Shown here: positions 48,376 through 60,140 of the stretch, one piece after another | How the letters are laid out: each line of letters opens with the position of its first letter | Numbering within the stretch: position 1 is the first letter of the stretch | NCBI GenBank assembly: GCA_034008185.1 | Contig: CM067081.1 | Location: forward strand, 149,078,258-149,142,257 | Direction of reading: 5' to 3' | Length of the DNA stretch: 64,000 nt | Origin: Gorsachius magnificus | Taxonomy: Eukaryota > Chordata > Aves > Pelecaniformes > Ardeidae | Made by a program: the position numbers and the translations under genes | The notes under the pieces: model-generated | Seen by the model: only the letters and a program-made list of their open reading frames with translations | What the model was told of the DNA's origin: nothing | Database searches by the model: none

Positions 48376-51300
48376 TGGAGAGACTTAATCCAGTTTCTCT
48401 GTAAATACCAAAGGCAGGGAGTTGAGGTTTGGCCTACTTGGAGAAAAGCTTCCCTGATACATAACAAAATTTATTTATTTCCAGATCCCTAATGTAGCTG
48501 CTCTTGAACCAGTTTAAGCTGTGCTTTCACTGGTTTACTTAGTTCAGTACACGTAATCAAACCTACCCAGCCAAACACAATTTAAACTGGTTTAGATACA
48601 TCTTTGGTTCCAGTGCAAGGAAAACAGCTAGGATCGCTTCCTCTGGCGTGAATAATCCAGGCAGCTCTCAATCAGAACGAGGTCCATGAAGGACTTTCAA
48701 AAGCTGTTTGGATGTCAAGCCGCTGAGAGAAAAGTGATCGTAGGCAGCTTGAAGAGGGAGACGGCTGCCAGGTTGGTGGAGCGAAGGGATTTTAAGTGCC
48801 CAGCCTCAAAGGAAAAGAGCTAGTGACTAATCTGGTTAGTCATCTCCAGACCTTTCCCAGAACAGTCCTGTTTGTAGCTAGGGAGTTTTAGGATACTCAG
48901 CTTTTTCTGTTGACCAGTTAAGGGAAAGCCTGACTCTTCACAGCAGCACAGTCTTGACCTTAGGGGCTATGTCTATTAGTGCCAAATGTGCATTAGAACA
49001 GACCTGAGATGCTGGCAGCGGGGCCTTCACCCCTTCTCGCCACAGCCCCTCCAGTAGCTGTGTCCAGCGAGGCGGAGGCTGCCTGACCAGCCAAGGGGTG
49101 ATGGTTGGGTTGCTCCTCCTCCTGCGTGTCCTCAGGGGCTGGGAAATGCTGTTATACTTTGCATTTTGCAGACACCAGCTTCACTCTTCCAAGGCACTAG
49201 CAGCACATCCCTGTACCTCAGCCTGGTACCCAGCCCAGCAACTGGACTGCGCAGGGTCTCACGCAGCCTGAGTGCCATGCTGTGAATGGGGGCAGGAGGG
49301 CTTCAAAGCAGCGTGGCTGTTTCCAGTACGCGTGCTGCAGTGCACGGGGTGCACTCAGCAGTGCAAGTGGCAACAAGGGGTGCTACTGCCTCCTTAGACC
49401 CCCCTGGTTCTCCTTTCCTCTCAGCACACTGCTTTGTACACACATTAACACCAAAATGCAGGAAACTTCAACCACCGGTATGGTTTTGCATGTGCTTGTG
49501 CAAGGTTTTGCTCCAATCACCGTGAAAATTAATGTTCTGAAGATGCCCAAAGGATTGCTTCCTGGACACGATTTGCATAGCAGTGGTCTCCTTACTGATG
49601 AAATAACTGCTGGGTAGTAACCCTGCCTGCCTGATGGAGCCCTTGCTTCCCCCATGGCAACTCCACTGTTCAGAGGCTTTCAGAGGTGTGGGCTCAGGCC
49701 ATGCGCTGCATTTAAGACAGGCCACACAATGACAGCGGCTGGTCACCTCTCTTGGTCGCTAGTCCAGTTTAAACCAGCAGTGTAGAAGTGGAAGGAAAAA
49801 GACCTGCTTAGGCCATTTTAGTGAGACTGTCATCCATTGACTCCTCCAGCTGGTTTTCATTTACTATCTCTCATCAAACACTTGAGGCTCGGCTCCAGGG
49901 TTTCCCATGCTAATAGGATGTCAATACAAGTTGCTAGCACTCCTTACAGTCAAGAGGAATGCTGTAGGCTCCCAAACAGAGATCTGATAAATATATCGCA
50001 GTCTTGGCCAGAGCAAGCTCTAGGCCTCAGATCCCAGCTCCCCAAACAGCTCTGTCAACGCACCTCTGCTTTCCTCCGAATTCAAGATGAGGGTCTTGCC
50101 ACAAACTGCCTGCCTGTGGTGGAATGGTTGCTCCCATGGAAGGAGCTGAATTGTTTTAAACCTGTGACTTGATGAAAATACAAGTAGATATGTAATGGAG
50201 AAGGGCCAGCTGACTTATTCTTTCTCTGCACTTAATAGCTTTCAACTTTTGGGTTCCCACATCCAGCCTTCCTGGTTCACCCTCATCCTGCTGGGAAGGG
50301 AGGGATGTAAGCCAGCAGCTCTGCCTGTCCGCCTCAGACCATGGCATCAAAAAAATCAACCACTTGAAGTTAATGCTGTATGTAATCACCTAGATAAACA
50401 GTCTGATTTGCAAAAGTACTCAGCACCCAACCATCCTGCCAGTTATCTGAGTGGCCATCTTTCCCTTGCCTGTTCCCAGGGACCACTCCCAATGATGTGC
50501 AGACAAAATGGGGTAACTCTGTTGGCAGCTGTGGGGGTGACTCCACTTTACGCTCTGGGTGAGGGCAGAATCTGCCCCCAAGCCCCAAAAGGCAGCAGCA
50601 AGGCTTTGATTTATACATCTAGACAAAGCCCCCCAGGGAACTGCTATATGGAAATAAAAAACATTATGCTTTACAGTTAGAGAGGGAAAAAGACTTGGGG
50701 GGTTAAAATATGAAGTGGTCAAGCTATTAACCTTCTCATTTAGAAGCAATGGTCACTAAATTACAGGGCGTGTCTCCTTCCTTCTCCTCCAAAGAATGGG
50801 CCTTTGAAGATGATACTGGTCCGTTATATGAACAAGCAATAAAGTGTAATTAATCCTGCTCTGAAAATATGATCAAATACCGGCAGTGAGTCACAGATGA
50901 GCCTGAGGGGGTTACAGAACTTAAATTGGAGAGCCAGCACGTCAGGCAAATAGCAAATCCTCCCACTGCCTCCTGTCACCCCGAACACCCAGCTAGGACT
51001 GTCCCCATCAGTGACATGAGGTATACTACTGCACATGGACTCCACAGAGGGAAAGCTGGGTTTGTGTGAGCTCTCCTAAGGTGGGATGGCTCTGTATGGG
51101 ACAGAAGGCCTCCAAGGGAGACCTGGGCAAGCACAGGAAGCACATCTAGAGTCAGCAACCTCCCCTCTGAGTCACTGCTGAACCAAGCGCGGCACGGCGC
51201 TGGGGGGCACGTGCGTGTTTGGGGAGGGAAGCGGGATGGAGTTCCCAGGGATCCTATCTTTTAAGGAGTAATATTGTATATAGGCCCTAGCGAGTCCTGG

Positions 51301-54300
51301 TGGTTAAAAATTCCCTGGCATTGTTTGGTCACATGTGCACTGGGCACATTGCAACCTGAGTGATTGCATTTTGCAGCTTCAGCTGGAGGAGAAATTAATC
51401 TTCCCCTTCCCTGGTGAAATGTGCCCTGCTGCACACAGTCTATGCTAGAGGCAGCTGGACTGCTGGGAGAAGAAGAAATGGCTTGTTAGTACATACGGCT
51501 GAGATGCTTGGGTGAAACATCTTTCATCCATTCGATCAGTAGCCAGAGTGGACAGGGGAAAGTCTCCGGAGACAAGATGGGTCCTGCAGCCCCCATTCAG
51601 GCAAGTGGCATCACACAACTCAGATTCTGGGATGTGTAGATGGGGCAGATCACCTTGTCCTGGCCCACTTGGCTTTCAACACCTGCTCTCTGCCAGATGC
51701 ACTGCTTGGGCACACGTGCTCTCTGTGAAGCAACAAGGTGGGAGATGTGTCACAGACACGTTGGGAGATTTATGGCATACAGTTCATGCACCACAAGATC
51801 ATGCCCATCCTGCTGCTCCTCTGGGCAAGACTCTACAAAGACCAGAGAAACAAAAGCCACCCTCCGTTTTGTAGAGAATCATCTGTCAAGAAGCATTGCC
51901 TAGCTTCCAGCTTCATGTTTAAGTCTACTGCTCTTTGATCTGGGGGTTGTGAAGAGGCAGGAGCTGGGCAGGTGGCTTTTTTGGGTGCACATATCAAGCC
52001 ATACCCTGTTCAGGCAGCTCAGGCACCTCCCATCAAACACCCGCATGTGTTGGAAGTGAAGTGGGATGGAGAGCGTGCCTCTGGACCAGCATGTGGAGAG
52101 CTATGGTGAACAGCCAGCAGCGTAGGCTTCGGCACGAACTGGACCAGCCCACTCAAGCATGACTTTGGTTTACCAGCGACAAGTATCCCCACTCCTGTTA
52201 TTACTTGGCTGGCGAGCTAGCAGCTAGCGTGGGTGTGCCTGCCCTTGCCACCGTCACTCTCATCTGACTGCGTAGGCACACCCGACGTCAGCAGTCTCCA
52301 GTCTTCGCTGGCCCAAGGGGACAAGCAATAACATACTGCAGGCAATGCCATTCTCTGCTACTTTTTTTTTTTGAAGCAATTGGGAAGAATGATGCCAGAG
52401 GATAAAACATCACTCATTGCAAACACCTGAAGAGCTGATTTTTTTTGTGGGACCTACTCAATGAGCTTTTTGATTGGGATGACAATACGCGATCTTTTGG
52501 GTGTTCTCTAATTTAAGCTTTAAGGAGCCACTGCATCTCGCAGAGTGGGCCTTCTTCCCAGCTCGTCTCCTCCCTGAGTCTGTCAGCCAGTCTGCTGGCA
52601 TAAAACATTCAACATTAGCTTGTGCTCTCCCGTCAGCCCCGTGGCCACAAGTAACAGGTTGCCAATGAGCTCTAGGCTGAGGCAACCACCTAAATGATTT
52701 CTGGTTTTGTGTTCCCAGCTTTCTAAGGCCTCAGAAAGAGGCCCCACATAAGGCCATGGTTTCCTGGGGAGTCTCTTTGCTTAGAGAGGCAAAAACTTCA
52801 CTACTTTTGCTTTTCTTTCCCTCCCCTCTCTTTCTGATGTAAATATAGCCTCTAAATACCCACCACAACTCTACCCTCACCTTTCCAAAGGAAGCGCTTT
52901 TTCTCAGCTGATTTTTCTTCCCTATTGTTCTGAAGTAGCATCAGAGGAGTCAGGTTGAAAGCAAAACCAAGCAAAAATTCATTTAGCAAAACATTTGGAT
53001 ACCATTACAACAGTGATATTAAATATAAACCAAACTGACAGTCAAAATTCCCCTGCAGTCTTCCCAGTCCCAACTTTGAAGGCCATGCTGGGGAATATTA
53101 ACAAACAGAAAGAAACACAAAGATGACTTGAAGTAAAAGAGAACCCAGCCAAACTAATCCCTCTGATCCAGCTAAGAAAAAATACAGGAGGGAAGAACTA
53201 GTATAAATAGTAACTTTTTTTTAATGCTATTAATTTTAGTAGTCCAAGCTGCTGTTAGTACAAGTGATCACTATGCCTCAGGATAGTTATCTGTGAAATG
53301 AAGATGCTAACATATAGTTGTGGCTATGTGCAATTTTATTAAGAGGCCTCTGTTAAATGCCCTCAGATACTATAGGTGGAATGCTATAGAGGGAGGCAAC
53401 AAGTGGTGTAATGAACTGCCAAACACATCACTGCTCGCTACAGGATCCGCTTAACTGAGTGTTACAGACTCCGTACTGCTAATAGCCATGCTTTGGCTTT
53501 ATTGCCTGCCTTGATAGCCTGCATGGTTGGGAGAGGCAAGAAATTCCTACAGCGTTATTAATGTGAGGAGGCCTCTGTGTGTGTGGGCACATGTCTGTGT
53601 ATGCACACATGTAGCCTATATAGACTATCCCTTTTTAACCTTTCTGCTTAGGAGATTGCATGGAAACCTCAAAGCTGCTGAGCGAGGAGCTATCTAGCAG
53701 CTCAGGCCAACTGTTTGGCCCTTCATCCAAAGCGGCATGGGAGAAGGCAGGGTTTGGGGAGGAATGTTTTATTGCTGGCTATACCCAGAAGGCTGCTAGA
53801 TAGCCGAGGTTGATGTCTGTCAGCCTGTTACATCTATTCCTGACACCTCCATGTCAGTGATCTATGCCTGGTGAGAAATGGTCCTCAGAAAAGAAGTCTG
53901 TGAGCAGTAGCTGGGGGGTGACTGGAAGTCACTGGTCGCTTGCTGATTTAATGGCTCATTGCCATGCTATCATTTGTGTAGCCTGCCCTGGGGAACTCGG
54001 GGGGGGTCTCCCTAACTGTTCTTCTCTGATTGCAAAGGATGAGCGAGAGGCAGGATGGCATATTTTTGGCATAGCCAGTATAATTCCCAATCCTAGAAGG
54101 GGTGTCTTTCATGCCAGGCTTCACCACTGGCTGCCTTTGCCCCAAATTTCCTCCCGCCTGTGGGGTGGGGGGACACAGAGGAAGGCAGAACTTCTCTGCA
54201 GCACCAAGATTTGGTCAGAGTCACAAAGTATTTTAAGCATCCTTTAAGCAAAGGATGGAGAGCCATCCTTTTCCTGCTGCTGCCTGCTGCAGCTGCTGTG

Positions 54301-57300
54301 CCCCATGCTGCTTCTTTGTACGGGGGAGAGAAGGACTGAGGCATGTTTTCTTTTCAGCACTTACTGACGCTCAGTGTTCTTCACCGTCTCCAGTCTGTAG
54401 GCAGAGCAGTTGCTCCTGTTCCTCTCTTGTCCTTTCCCAGGCAGACGCCTTTTATGGTTTAGCACCAATTTCCTAAAAATAATAACAAGCTTCACTGAAC
54501 AAGGAACCACACACTTATTTCTATTCTCCAACTTACTCAACCTGCCCATTTTGGGTGAATCCAGTGTGTAAATGCCTCTACTTAAAGGCTACAAACAGCC
54601 TGAGGCAGTGGTTGATTTGTCCCACATGTATGTGTTGTACCTGGCACCCCGGGCTCTAGATTGGGGCCTGATGCCCTACCACAGCTGAAAAAAGAATGCC
54701 TGATCTGAGAGAAGCCTTGACATAGAAGGAGAGAGGGAATAGTTTTGGTACTAACCTACCCCTTGTGCCCTAACTTTAACAGAAAACACGTATAAGATTT
54801 TTTTTTTTAATTAAGCTGGCAGCTGGCTTTGCTTAGCTCTCTGAAGTTATGGTTATGAAACGTCAGATCAGTGCCAAACTGAACTCTGTCACTGCAGTCG
54901 TACCCATCATGCCAGAGCCTCTCGCTATTCCCACATAGATATACTCCAGGAAACACTACCGGCAAAGCGCTTACGGCACAAAACCAGCTAAAATTGCAGC
55001 ACTATGCTTTGCACTGCTGTAACAAACCTGCCCCCCGCCCCCCCACCAGCTCCCCTCCAAATCTGCAGCTAATAGCACCTCACAGGGAGATCGGACTCTG
55101 CAAGCAGAGCAGAAGGAGCACGCCCAGCTTCCTCGCACCGACATCCTTCCCAGCACGGACAAGGCTCCCAGCATCATCACCGCCGCTGCCCGCAGGCACC
55201 CTGCTCCTGGGCCAGGCAGCCCAGGGCCCTGCTGCTGAGCCAGGCAGCCACCAAGAACAAATCTGCCTCTCACCTATTTATTCTGGAGCCATGTGGGGGT
55301 TAATGCTCCTCTTTCCCAGTTGCAGAGTGACCCAGGTGGGGCTAATGAGTGCTTGCCTTGCTTAGCTAATTAGAGGCACTGAGAGCAGCAGACTGCAGTA
55401 CTAGGCATGGGGCACTTGCAGAGGGAATATAGCGTGTGGGGTTTATTTCCAGCCTTTTTTTTTTTTTTTTTTTGGTCAAATAAAAACCTCTGGCAGGACT
55501 AGCACAGCACAGATGGGAAAGAGCAATGTGACAAGAGGCTCCATAGCACCCTTTTCACCCTGCCTCTTCTAATCTGCATTATTCTGGGGTTTCAAGAGGA
55601 GACAGGAGCAAAAGATTAGGAAGGCTGGGCCATTTGTTCCCCTTCAAAGTTAGACTTAGTATCTGATCCAAGTTAACACAGTCCTTTGCTGTCCAGCCTA
55701 AGTCTCCCCACTGCCAAAACGCCACCCATCATCTCTGCAGTGCCTAGCAGAGTGTGCCCTGGCAGCACCCACAGCCTGGTGGGTGGCAGCCCATGCTGAG
55801 GCCCAACTCTGCCCAGAGGCACACGAAACTCATGCTTTGCATGGGGCACTTAGGCACCCTAAAGCGCTCTGCAGACCAGTCAGAGAGGGCTTCACCCACC
55901 CTCCCTGCCTGAGGTGCAGCTTCCCCACCAGTGGGGCTGTCCAAGGATGCTGGAGGAGAGCGTTCCCTCTCAGAAATGGTGGGAGAAAATGAGGAAGCCC
56001 AGATACGGTTGCTGGGCTCGGCAGCTCTAGCCTGGCTCCTCCTGTGTGCAGCCCCCCGAGGTTTTGCCGCCAGGATGTGAGACCCCGGACAGACAGACAG
56101 ACAGCGCGCACGGCAAAAAGCGCTGCCACCCGCCACTCCTGCCCATGGACTGAGGGGCAAGGGGCCGGGGACAGCAGGGTTGAGGCTGACTGGAGGTCTG
56201 TGGCATGGGTGGTACCCATTTGAGCCGAAAGCCTCCTGGCTGGGAGGGCTTGGGGTGTGGGAGCCCTGCCTAATGGACGATGCTTGCCCCGGGCTGCTCG
56301 GCTTTGATTAGTGGGGAGGTCACAGCCAGGGCTGCTAACGCTGCTCCTGGCCATCCCATATCTGGCCGTGGGCCGGCCAGCGCGTGACAGCTTGAAGGGA
56401 TCTGGATTTTATTACAACATCACCTCTATCATAACACACCCAAAGAAGGCCCTTAGCTGCTGCAAGCCTGCCCCCCGCACTCACAGGCTTGATCTCAAAA
56501 AGTTGTGGTCCGAGCTCTCTTTTCCTTGCCTGCCCAGCCCTTTATGTACAAACTGGAGTCAAAAAACAGCCACCGCTGAAAAGTGCTTGTTTTTCCTCTC
56601 ACACTTGCAAGCTGCATTTCCCTTGCCTCTTTTCTAGCCGTTATTTAGTTGCTTTCACGTTGTTTTCCCCTGGCTTTTCCTTTGTTTCTTTCCTAGGGAA
56701 GCAGCACATCATTACAGCTGGTCTTTCTCTAGAGCTCTCCTAGCCGAGGTCATTACTTAGCTTGCGAGATCCAACGAGGTTGCTGCTTGTATGGCTGTGA
56801 GACCTCTGAAAAAGCAGCTAATCAATTCAGAAAATCATCTGGGTGGTAACCCCACTGTCAGCTTATTTTCTTCCCTTCTACTTAGACATCAAACTGGCTG
56901 AAGAGGGCTCTGGGGAACGAGGCAGGCACCGAGAGCTGCTCCTCTGCAGACACATCTGTGTCTTTCATCAGCAGGGCTCAGGGAATACCGCTAACCCGAG
57001 AGGGGAAAAAAATCTCTTTGGAGCTGAGAGGCTTGCAGTCTCCATCCTCTTGCTCTGAAGAGACCCTGCCCAGCGGGGAAGCGATCGTTTGAGAAGTGGC
57101 TAATGCACCAGCGGTGTCTGCCAGAAGCTGTCACATTATAGACAGGGCTGGGGGGGGACGGGGGCAAAACACGCGGCAAGGAGGGCGGCGTTAGGATAGC
57201 CTCACATCAGTTGCCAAAATAGCTCACGGTGGCTAAGTGGAGCGGCAACTGGCAGTAGCACAGGCGAATGGTCTTCTGGCAAACGAACTTACTAATTGCT

Positions 57301-59199
57301 ACCACTTCACTTTCACCCACTTTTTCTCTGGTTTGTGTCTTTGGGGGCTACAGCAGAACGGTGCATGGTCAGAGCCGTAAAGCCTTTACCACCGCCAGTT
57401 TTAGTGATTAGAAGCAGAGATGCGCCATGCCTCGTATGCTGGGACCTGGTGGTGTCACAGCTCATTCGGAGACGCTAAGTCGCATTGGCAAGGCATTCTC
57501 TGGCAGACCGGCTCGCCCTTTGAAGGGTGGGCGTTGATGTGCGTGCGAGTGTCCTACCCGTGGATTTGGCCAGCAGTCTGGAAAATGTCAAGGTTAGGAA
57601 AGGCTGAGCTTCATTTGCTTTTCACAGATCCGGGTAATGAATTTTTCATTTTAAAGTATTGTTCTAGCATGAAAAGCGAGTCTGTAGCGCTGGCATCATG
57701 GGGTTCCACATCTGTCTCTCAGTTGCTCCGGACCGCGTTTCCCCAATGTACTAAAAAGGGAATTTTTTATGTTTTGCAACCCTGCAAACTAAACAGGAGG
57801 CCTGAGGCTTTAGTGGGGTTTTCCTCTTCATATGCCTTTACCAATGTGGAAGATTTTGCTCGCTAACCCTTTATATTAATCTCCTACACTGGCGTTGCTT
57901 TTGCAAGGAGACCAGGCAAAACCAAGGTGCAGGAAGGGGAAAAGCATCAAGAACTTACTTTTGTCACTAGACGGAGTACTTTTAATTCCGAATGCAAATG
58001 GGAAGCAGAACTGCACAGTAAAAACAAAGGCATTTTCCTCCCCAGCCAGGGCTGAGTCAAAGTCTTTTTTTCCCCTCCTTTGTGGTTGCAGCTTGATAAA
58101 ACTCCATAAAAGAATGAGCAGCTTGAAAAGATTCACTGGGAACTTATCTCCCTGCTTCATTGTGTGAAATCCAGAGATATTCAATTACATCAGAAACAGT
58201 ATCGGGACAATTAAAGGCAGTATCTTTTCACACCATTCACATCTTACCCACAGAACTTGCTCCTGCCGCATGTGATGGAGCCCGGGGTTCTTAGCAGGAG
58301 TCAGAGAAGAGTTCAGCAGGTCTCAAACATTTTTACAGACAATATTAAAAGCTATAATTAACGCAACAAAAGCTGCTAGCAATGTAATCCCTGCTTACCA
58401 AAGCTGAATTCAACCTTCGCCTGTGGAGTTTGGGAAGGGTTTCATCAGTGGGGATGTTTGCCTGCTCCTACCTACTGGAGGCTTTTGTGTCCCTGCCTGT
58501 GGCAAAAACAGAGCGCTAGAAGAGAGGAAGAGTTAGTTTGATCCAACACAAACCAGTTCCCCTGTTTCTACTTTAAATGCCAAGCACTGAATAAGCCCAC
58601 TGTAATCCTGAGGAGCCCTGAGGGCGACACAAGGTTAGAGGGATGGCTCGAGGGTGATGCCCGCGGGGTTCTTACTCCAGCAGGGGTTTGTGCGAGGGGC
58701 TTGTGAAAAGGCACAAAAAATCCTTTGCCTTAAACAAATGTCCTGGGGCAGCGAGTTCCACAGCTTAACTACCTACTGGGGTGGGAAACAAACAAGCAAA
58801 CCTTCTTTTTATCAGATTTCTCCCAGAAGTTGGTTTCACTGGCCGTGCTGCAGCGTTGGCATTTCCAAAGAGAAAGTTCCCAAATGTTTTCTCTGTAAAA
58901 GTGTTTTACCCATCTTAAGCACCCCGAAGGGTGCCCGCACCACGCCAGCAGTCTGCATGCACCAACTGCACTTGCTAAAGGGCTGCTGGCGGCTAGAGCA
59001 TGATTCCCCCGTGCCACTGGCTGCTGTGAGCTGTAACGGAGACCAAGGACTTACCAGCATCCAAAAAGGGACCGGCCTGGTGCCTACTTGACCATATGAG
59101 AACAACCAGAGTTAACTACCCCATCCACACGCTCAGCGGTGTTCATGCCTGCGATGGCCTGTGGCACGCCGGCGGCTGGCTACGTACAGTGGGTGAGTG
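48376..59199. other. Intergenic flank, nothing coding recognised
   Basis: Minor simple repeats only: T runs at 52361-52372 and 55455-55473, (GT)n-like at 53574-53584, and (GACA)n at 56088-56104. The segment 48480-48620 has AAACTGGTTT/AACCAGTTTA motifs that could be a decayed DNA transposon. The segment 55290-55420 is repeat-free with GCTAATTAG and may be a conserved element. Confidence 0.45.
55455..55473. repeat. T19 homopolymer
   Basis: Nineteen T on the plus strand, between CCAGCC and GGTCAAATAAAAACC. Confidence 0.9.
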
Positions 59200-60070
59200 A
59201 CGGGGGAGAGGAGCAGTGTCCCGGCCACAGCAGGACTGCAGGAGAAAGCACCCCGGGTCACGGCCTGAGCAAACCCGGCAGCAAACGGTGGCCATGTGCT
59301 TAGGGGCAGCTCTTAGCAGAAGCCACCGTAACTGCTCGTCGCGAGCAGAGGGCGACAAGCATCCCCGGCAGCGGATGGAAAGCCGGGGCGTCCCCGTTTA
59401 TCCCCTGTGCCCGCTCTGCCTGGCCATGTGGGGAGGAGGCATTGCCCACCCTGCCTCGGCCAGGCGTATTTAGAGTTCCCTCCCAAGGTGCCCACTTGTT
59501 TCCCAGCTGCTGCCAATCGGCCCCGCGGCTGCCATGGGGGCCCGAGCCCCGCGGGAGGAGGGTGCAACCGAAGGGGCCGAGCGCTGAGCGTCCCCGGGGC
59601 GGCCGCACAGGGGGTTCGGAGGGGGGGATTGGAGGTGGGGAGCAGGTGGCGCGGCGCTGAGCCGCTCAGCTGTTGTGTGGCTGGAGAGGGACGGCCGCAG
59701 CTGGGCGAGGGAAGGGAAGAGCTCGAGGCCTGGCAGTCTTTCTGCTTTGCAGGTCGGCAGCCGGCACAGAAGCAGCGGAGAGCGATCCAGCTGGGCCCTG
59801 GGGCCCTGGGTGCTTATGGTCCCGCAAGGGGCTGTGCCGGGAAGCACCCTCGCCCGGGTGCGATGTGCACGCACGGGGGCCCGCGGCGGCCTTGCCCTGA
59901 GGCCCGTGCTGCTCTGCGCCCGGGTGAGTTCCCTGGCAGCAGCCCCTGCTGCGTGCCAGCAGGGTCCCTGGCAGCGCTCTCCGGGGCATACATTTATATC
60001 TGCTCATGCAAATAACCTGGAAGTGTCCCCCGGAGTGGGACAGCTGGTCCCCGGCAGCGTTTTTGGGAGC
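59200..60070. promoter_or_regulatory. Second CpG-rich block, about 19 kb upstream of CECR2
   Basis: CpG density and G+C rise to near-island level, highest at 59510-59680 and 59820-59930, without matching any gene I know. An ATG in ideal context (GCTGCCATGG, ATG at 59534) opens a frame of only 17 codons. A candidate internal exon follows at 59753-59923. It may be the promoter of an unidentified transcript or a distal regulatory island. Confidence 0.5.
59753..59923 (+). other. Candidate unannotated exon (171 nt)
   Basis: The left edge is a plus-strand acceptor (TCTTTCTGCTTTGCAG, AG at 59751-59752). The right edge is a strong donor (CGG|GTGAGT at 59924-59929). The interval is 171 nt, a multiple of three. 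The frame beginning with the first base is fully open and begins VGSRHRSSGERSSWALGPWV; it has no motif I recognise and is biased to Arg, Gly and Ala as any GC-rich DNA would be. It could equally be a noncoding exon or chance. Confidence 0.25.
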
Positions 60071-60140
60071 ATTCTTTATGTGCCCATGTAAGTACCCTGG
60101 CAATCTCTTTTGGGGCTCGCCAGCAGGGGCCCTGGCAGAG
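59964..60140. repeat. Degenerate tandem repeat, about 82-83 bp period
   Basis: The anchor CCCTGGCAG (or CCCCGGCAG) recurs at 59966, 60049 and 60130, with ATTTATATCTGCTCATGCAA in the first unit matching TCTTTATGTGCCCATGTAAG in the second. An extra anchor sits at 59931. About two diverged units are present. Confidence 0.6.

Noticed and set aside
57420..57866. 148-codon plus-strand frame
   Set aside because: No family motif, ordinary base composition, no splice or promoter context; within chance length for this much sequence.
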